Part shown: positions 5,643 through 8,392 of the stretch, piece after piece
Layout of the letters: the number at the start of each line of letters is the position of its first letter
Numbering within the stretch: position 1 is the first letter of the stretch
DNA from: an uncultured Clostridia bacterium
GTDB taxonomy: Bacteria > Bacillota > Clostridia > Oscillospirales > Ruminococcaceae
Length of the DNA: 8,392 bases
Direction: 5' to 3'
Assembly: GCA_947632425.1 (NCBI GenBank)
Contig: CANRPG010000074.1
Span: 1-8,392 of the forward strand
Notes under the pieces: generated by a model
Databases searched by the model: none
Seen by the model: the letters and a program-made list of their open reading frames with translations, nothing else
What the model was told of the DNA's origin: nothing
Position numbers and translations under genes: made by a program

Positions 5643-7133
5643 ATGGAAAAATATGACGTCGTTGTAGTAGGCGCGGGGGCGGCAGGGCTTTCCGCGGTAA
5701 TAAATCTTTCAAGAGAGCGCAGGGTGCTTATGATATGTAAAGGCGATCTTGAGCTTTGCAATTCAAACCTAGCGCAGGGCGGTATAGCAGGCGTGTATAA
5801 TTCGCCGAATGACAGCCCTGAACTTCACGAGCACGACACCTTTGTCGCAGGCGGCTTTGAAAATAACCCTATCACTACCGATATCCTTGTAAACGAAGCG
5901 AAGATAGACATCGCGCGCCTTATTGAGTACGGCGTGGAGTTTGACAAGACACCCGACGGCGACTACCACAGAACGCTGGAGGGCGGTCACGGCAGGCACA
6001 GAATATTCCACCATGCCGATGCCACGGGACATGAGATAGTTATCAAGCTGCAAAAGGTAGTAAAAGGGCTTGAAAACGTTGATATCCTCGATAACGCGCT
6101 GCTTTGCGGCATAAAGAGGATAAACGGCGGCTTTGTGTTCGATATACTTAAAGACGGCGAGTATAAAACATATGCATCGCAGTATGCCATTCTTGCAACG
6201 GGCGGCATAGGCAGAGTTTATGAATACACCACCAACTCAGCTATCGCCACCGGTGACGGCATTGCCTTTGCATACGGTATGGGCGCGGTGATAAAGAATT
6301 TAAGCTATATACAGTTTCACCCCACAGCTTTCAATAACAGGCAGACGAGAGAGTGTTTTCTTATCTCCGAGGCGGTAAGGGGCGAGGGCGCTTACCTGCG
6401 CAACTGCCATAAAGAACGCTTTATGCAGGATTATGACAAACGCCTCGAGCTTGCGCCGAGAGATGTGGTCTCGCATTCTATAATTTTTGAGGCAAAGAAA
6501 ACCGGCAGCGATGACTTTTATATAGACATCACCCACAAAGACCCCGAGTTTATCAAAAAGCGCTTCCCTATGATATATTCAAATCTGCTTGAAGCAGGCT
6601 ACGATATGACCAAAGATCTGGTGCCTATCTTCCCGTGCCAGCATTACCTTATGGGCGGCATAAACGTTGACAGCCACTCGCAGACGTCTATAGACGGTCT
6701 GTATGCCTGCGGAGAATGTTCGCATACGGGCGTGCACGGCAACAACAGGCTTGCCTCTAATTCTCTGCTTGAAGCGCTGGTGTTCTCTCGCAGAGCGGCT
6801 ATGCAGATAAACGGCAGAAGATTTTCAAATTCTTTCGATCCGCAGGACTGCTTTACCCACGACCTGAACGCGCCGCATATACCGAAAGGTCTGCGTACCG
6901 AGATACGCGCTATTATGCAGAAAGCTTACTTTGTAATGCCCAACGTAAACGCCATTTTTGAGGGATATGAAAGAGTAAAAGAGATAAAAGAGTTTTTAGA
7001 TAAGGGCAATTTCAAGGTCGATAAAGACTATGTAGAGGCCAGAAGCCTTGCAACGGTGGCGTTCATCATCTTGAAAGAAACAAAGGCTATAGCCAGCGAA
7101 AACGCCGAGATAACGCGCAATAATGTCAGGTAA
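5643..7133 (+). CDS. nadB: L-aspartate oxidase NadB
   Basis: NadB is a cytoplasmic FAD enzyme that oxidises L-aspartate to iminoaspartate, the first step of de novo NAD synthesis; NadA then condenses this to quinolinate. The 496-aa protein starts with the dinucleotide fold VVVVGAGAAGLSA (GAGAAG at residues 10-15) and then has LAQGGIAG (43-50), the active-site region EGGHGRHRIFHHADATG near 113-130, QFHPTAF, QHYLMGG (333-339, substrate histidine His334) and the FAD-contacting C-terminal part HGNNRLASNSLLEA (365-378, with the conserved Arg). The tail is shorter than in E. coli (540 aa) and lacks a clear RESRG-H end. The ATG at 5643 is preferred over 5580 because GGAG (5631-5634) is 8 nt upstream and the fold begins at once; the longer form adds 21 residues unlike the family. 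It overlaps the next gene by 11 bp. Confidence 0.95.
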   Translation: MEKYDVVVVGAGAAGLSAVINLSRERRVLMICKGDLELCNSNLAQGGIAGVYNSPNDSPELHEHDTFVAGGFENNPITTDILVNEAKIDIARLIEYGVEFDKTPDGDYHRTLEGGHGRHRIFHHADATGHEIVIKLQKVVKGLENVDILDNALLCGIKRINGGFVFDILKDGEYKTYASQYAILATGGIGRVYEYTTNSAIATGDGIAFAYGMGAVIKNLSYIQFHPTAFNNRQTRECFLISEAVRGEGAYLRNCHKERFMQDYDKRLELAPRDVVSHSIIFEAKKTGSDDFYIDITHKDPEFIKKRFPMIYSNLLEAGYDMTKDLVPIFPCQHYLMGGINVDSHSQTSIDGLYACGECSHTGVHGNNRLASNSLLEALVFSRRAAMQINGRRFSNSFDPQDCFTHDLNAPHIPKGLRTEIRAIMQKAYFVMPNVNAIFEGYERVKEIKEFLDKGNFKVDKDYVEARSLATVAFIILKETKAIASENAEITRNNVR

Positions 7134-7518
7134 GAGAAAATTTTACTACCTCGCCTTGTTCATAATATCAATGTCGTGGTATATACTGTGGGCTTTTCTG
7201 ATAGAGGCAAGGTTTTACGGTCAGTGGCCTGCCTATGCCCTTGCAGGGTATCTTTCATGTTTTCTTGAAGTAGGCATCGAGAAGTTTTTCTATGTAAAAA
7301 CATACCGCAGCGACGAGGTAATAAGCAAGTTCAGCACAGCGCTTTTCTCGGTAGCCATACCTGCCTACATAGCCGAGTGCTTTGGCAGCATAGCGCGCTT
7401 AAACAGCATGATAGACGACCGCACATTCTGCTTTTGCTGCGTTACGGCGTGCACTTTGTGGATAAGGCTGGTATTCTGGGTAATAGAAAAGCTTGTAGAT
7501 AGATTTAAACGGAAATAA
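7123..7518 (+). CDS. Unknown 131-aa integral membrane protein between nadB and nadC
   Basis: I do not recognise this family. It has a short basic start (MSGKRKFYY), four likely membrane helices (about residues 7-27, 33-50, 67-85 and 102-121) and a basic tail (DRFKRK), so both ends probably face the cytoplasm. Six cysteines (46, 86, 103, 105, 106, 110) cluster in or near the helices, four of them in TFCFCCVTAC. Its ATG lies inside the nadB stop region (11-bp overlap) without a clear Shine-Dalgarno sequence, so translation is probably coupled to nadB. nadC follows 17 bp later. The position suggests a part in NAD precursor uptake or control, or a neutral passenger; none of this is shown by the sequence. 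Confidence 0.78.
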   Translation: MSGKRKFYYLALFIISMSWYILWAFLIEARFYGQWPAYALAGYLSCFLEVGIEKFFYVKTYRSDEVISKFSTALFSVAIPAYIAECFGSIARLNSMIDDRTFCFCCVTACTLWIRLVFWVIEKLVDRFKRK

Positions 7519-7535
7519 TTTTGGAGGTATGTGCT

Positions 7536-8375
7536 ATGCGCCTTATGCAGTTCCAGATAGACGATATTATAAAGACCGCCCTTTTGGAAGATGTAAATTA
7601 TATCGATGTTTCGGCAGATTATCTTGTTGAAGAAGACCGCGTTTCTACCGCGCGCTATGTCGCCAAGGCAGACGGCGTTTTGTGCGGTGTAGATATAGCC
7701 GCAAGGGTGTTTGAGCTGCTAGACAGCGATGCTGAAAGCGATATATATATCCACGACGGCGAAAGCGTTAAAAAAGGCGATATCATAGCAAGGTTCACAG
7801 CAAAAACGCGCGCCCTGCTCAAAGGCGAGAGAACGGCTCTCAACATTATACAGCATATGTCCGGCATAGCTACCGCAACAAACAGGTGCGTAAAGCTGGT
7901 CGAGGGCACAAAAGCAAGCATAGCAGATACAAGAAAAACACTTCCCGGTCTGAGGGTGCTGCAAAAGTATGCAGTAACAGTCGGCGGCGGCAAGAACCAC
8001 AGATATAACCTTTCCGACTGCGTTATGCTCAAAGATACCCATATAGATGCCTATGGCTCGATAACCGCGGCAGTAAACAAGCTGCGCGAGAGCATGGGCC
8101 ATACCACAAAGATAGAAGTTGAGGTAGGAAACTTAGAGCAGCTGAAAGAAGCTTTAGACCTTGATGTAGAGATAATAATGCTCGATAATATGAGTGTTGA
8201 CGATATGAAAAAAGCCGTTGAAATAACAAACGGCAGGAGCCTTCTGGAGGCTTCGGGCAACGTTACCGAGGAGAATATAAGGGCAATAGCGCAGACGGGC
8301 GTTGATATTATCTCCCTCGGCGCGCTGACACATTCGGTAAAGGCTTTTGACATCTCCATGAAAATGGATAAGTAA
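7536..8375 (+). CDS. nadC: Nicotinate-nucleotide pyrophosphorylase (carboxylating), quinolinate phosphoribosyltransferase
   Basis: NadC converts quinolinate and PRPP to nicotinate mononucleotide, CO2 and pyrophosphate, linking the NadA/NadB product to the shared NAD pathway. The 279-aa protein has normal length and the family blocks: GERTALNIIQHMSGIAT (97-113), DTRKTLPGLR (131-140, substrate-binding Arg/Lys), KYAVTVGGGKNHRYNLSD (144-161), KDTHI (166-170, usually KDNHI), EVEVGNLEQ, IIMLDNM and LEASGNV near the end. The ATG at 7536 follows GGAGG (7523-7527) by 8 nt; the TTG at 7521 overlaps that RBS and is not the start. It lies 17 bp after the membrane-protein gene in the same operon. Confidence 0.96.
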   Translation: MRLMQFQIDDIIKTALLEDVNYIDVSADYLVEEDRVSTARYVAKADGVLCGVDIAARVFELLDSDAESDIYIHDGESVKKGDIIARFTAKTRALLKGERTALNIIQHMSGIATATNRCVKLVEGTKASIADTRKTLPGLRVLQKYAVTVGGGKNHRYNLSDCVMLKDTHIDAYGSITAAVNKLRESMGHTTKIEVEVGNLEQLKEALDLDVEIIMLDNMSVDDMKKAVEITNGRSLLEASGNVTEENIRAIAQTGVDIISLGALTHSVKAFDISMKMDK

Positions 8376-8386
8376 GAGGTGCTTTT

Positions 8387-8392
8387 ATGGCA
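8387..8392 (+). CDS. Start of the next operon gene, only two codons visible
   Basis: An ATG at 8387 follows GAGGTG (8376-8381) by 5 nt and lies 11 bp after the nadC stop, so a gene probably continues the operon beyond the window. Only Met-Ala is visible. nadA would be a natural candidate because it is missing here, but nothing in the sequence supports that. Confidence 0.4.

Overview
The window looks like a chromosomal segment from a Gram-positive clostridial bacterium, most likely Ruminococcus-like (Oscillospiraceae). This is inferred from the Shine-Dalgarno-led genes, about 50-60% GC in hand-counted host lines, frequent ATA/AGG codons, and a lipoprotein whose C39-type peptidase domain hangs on a poly-threonine linker, a style common in ruminococci. 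The genus is not proven.

Layout. (1) 1-665, + strand: the C-terminal two thirds of an AEC (auxin efflux carrier) family permease. (2) 666-2666: a 2001-bp AT-rich insert (about 25-35% GC in hand-counted lines) with only two genes, a CcrM/M.HinfI-type adenine methyltransferase and an overlapping PD-(D/E)xK-type protein. Together they form a probable type II restriction-modification (RM) system predicted to act on GANTC. (3) 2667-2837: a second copy of the last 171 bp of the permease gene, 166/171 identical, ending 1 bp from the next gene. (4) 2839-5416, - strand: a small membrane protein, the ribosome-associated GTPase HflX, and a C39-type lipoprotein, reading toward the insert. (5) 5431-5642: a divergent promoter region. 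(6) 5643 to the end, + strand: nadB, an unknown 131-aa membrane protein, nadC, and the first two codons of another gene, which is an NAD de novo synthesis operon.

The main point of interest is the RM insertion. The two-gene cassette sits between 171-bp direct repeats of the permease 3' end, so the permease stays intact although DNA was inserted at its end. There is no transposase or integrase. All five differences between the repeat copies are synonymous third-position changes. This suggests that one copy came in as a functional allele from a relative, rather than arising as a local duplication that then decayed. Both junctions carry short AT palindromes, and the insert ends look like imperfect inverted repeats. 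RM systems flanked by long target duplications have been described by comparative genomics in other bacteria; the recombination mechanism here remains open. By eye, GANTC occurs only three times in 8.4 kb, and two of those sites form an inverted pair at the 3' end of the endonuclease gene.

The nad genes probably supply quinolinate-derived nicotinate mononucleotide: NadB oxidises aspartate to iminoaspartate, NadA (not seen here) would make quinolinate, and NadC converts it. The membrane protein is translationally coupled between nadB and nadC and has no recognised function.
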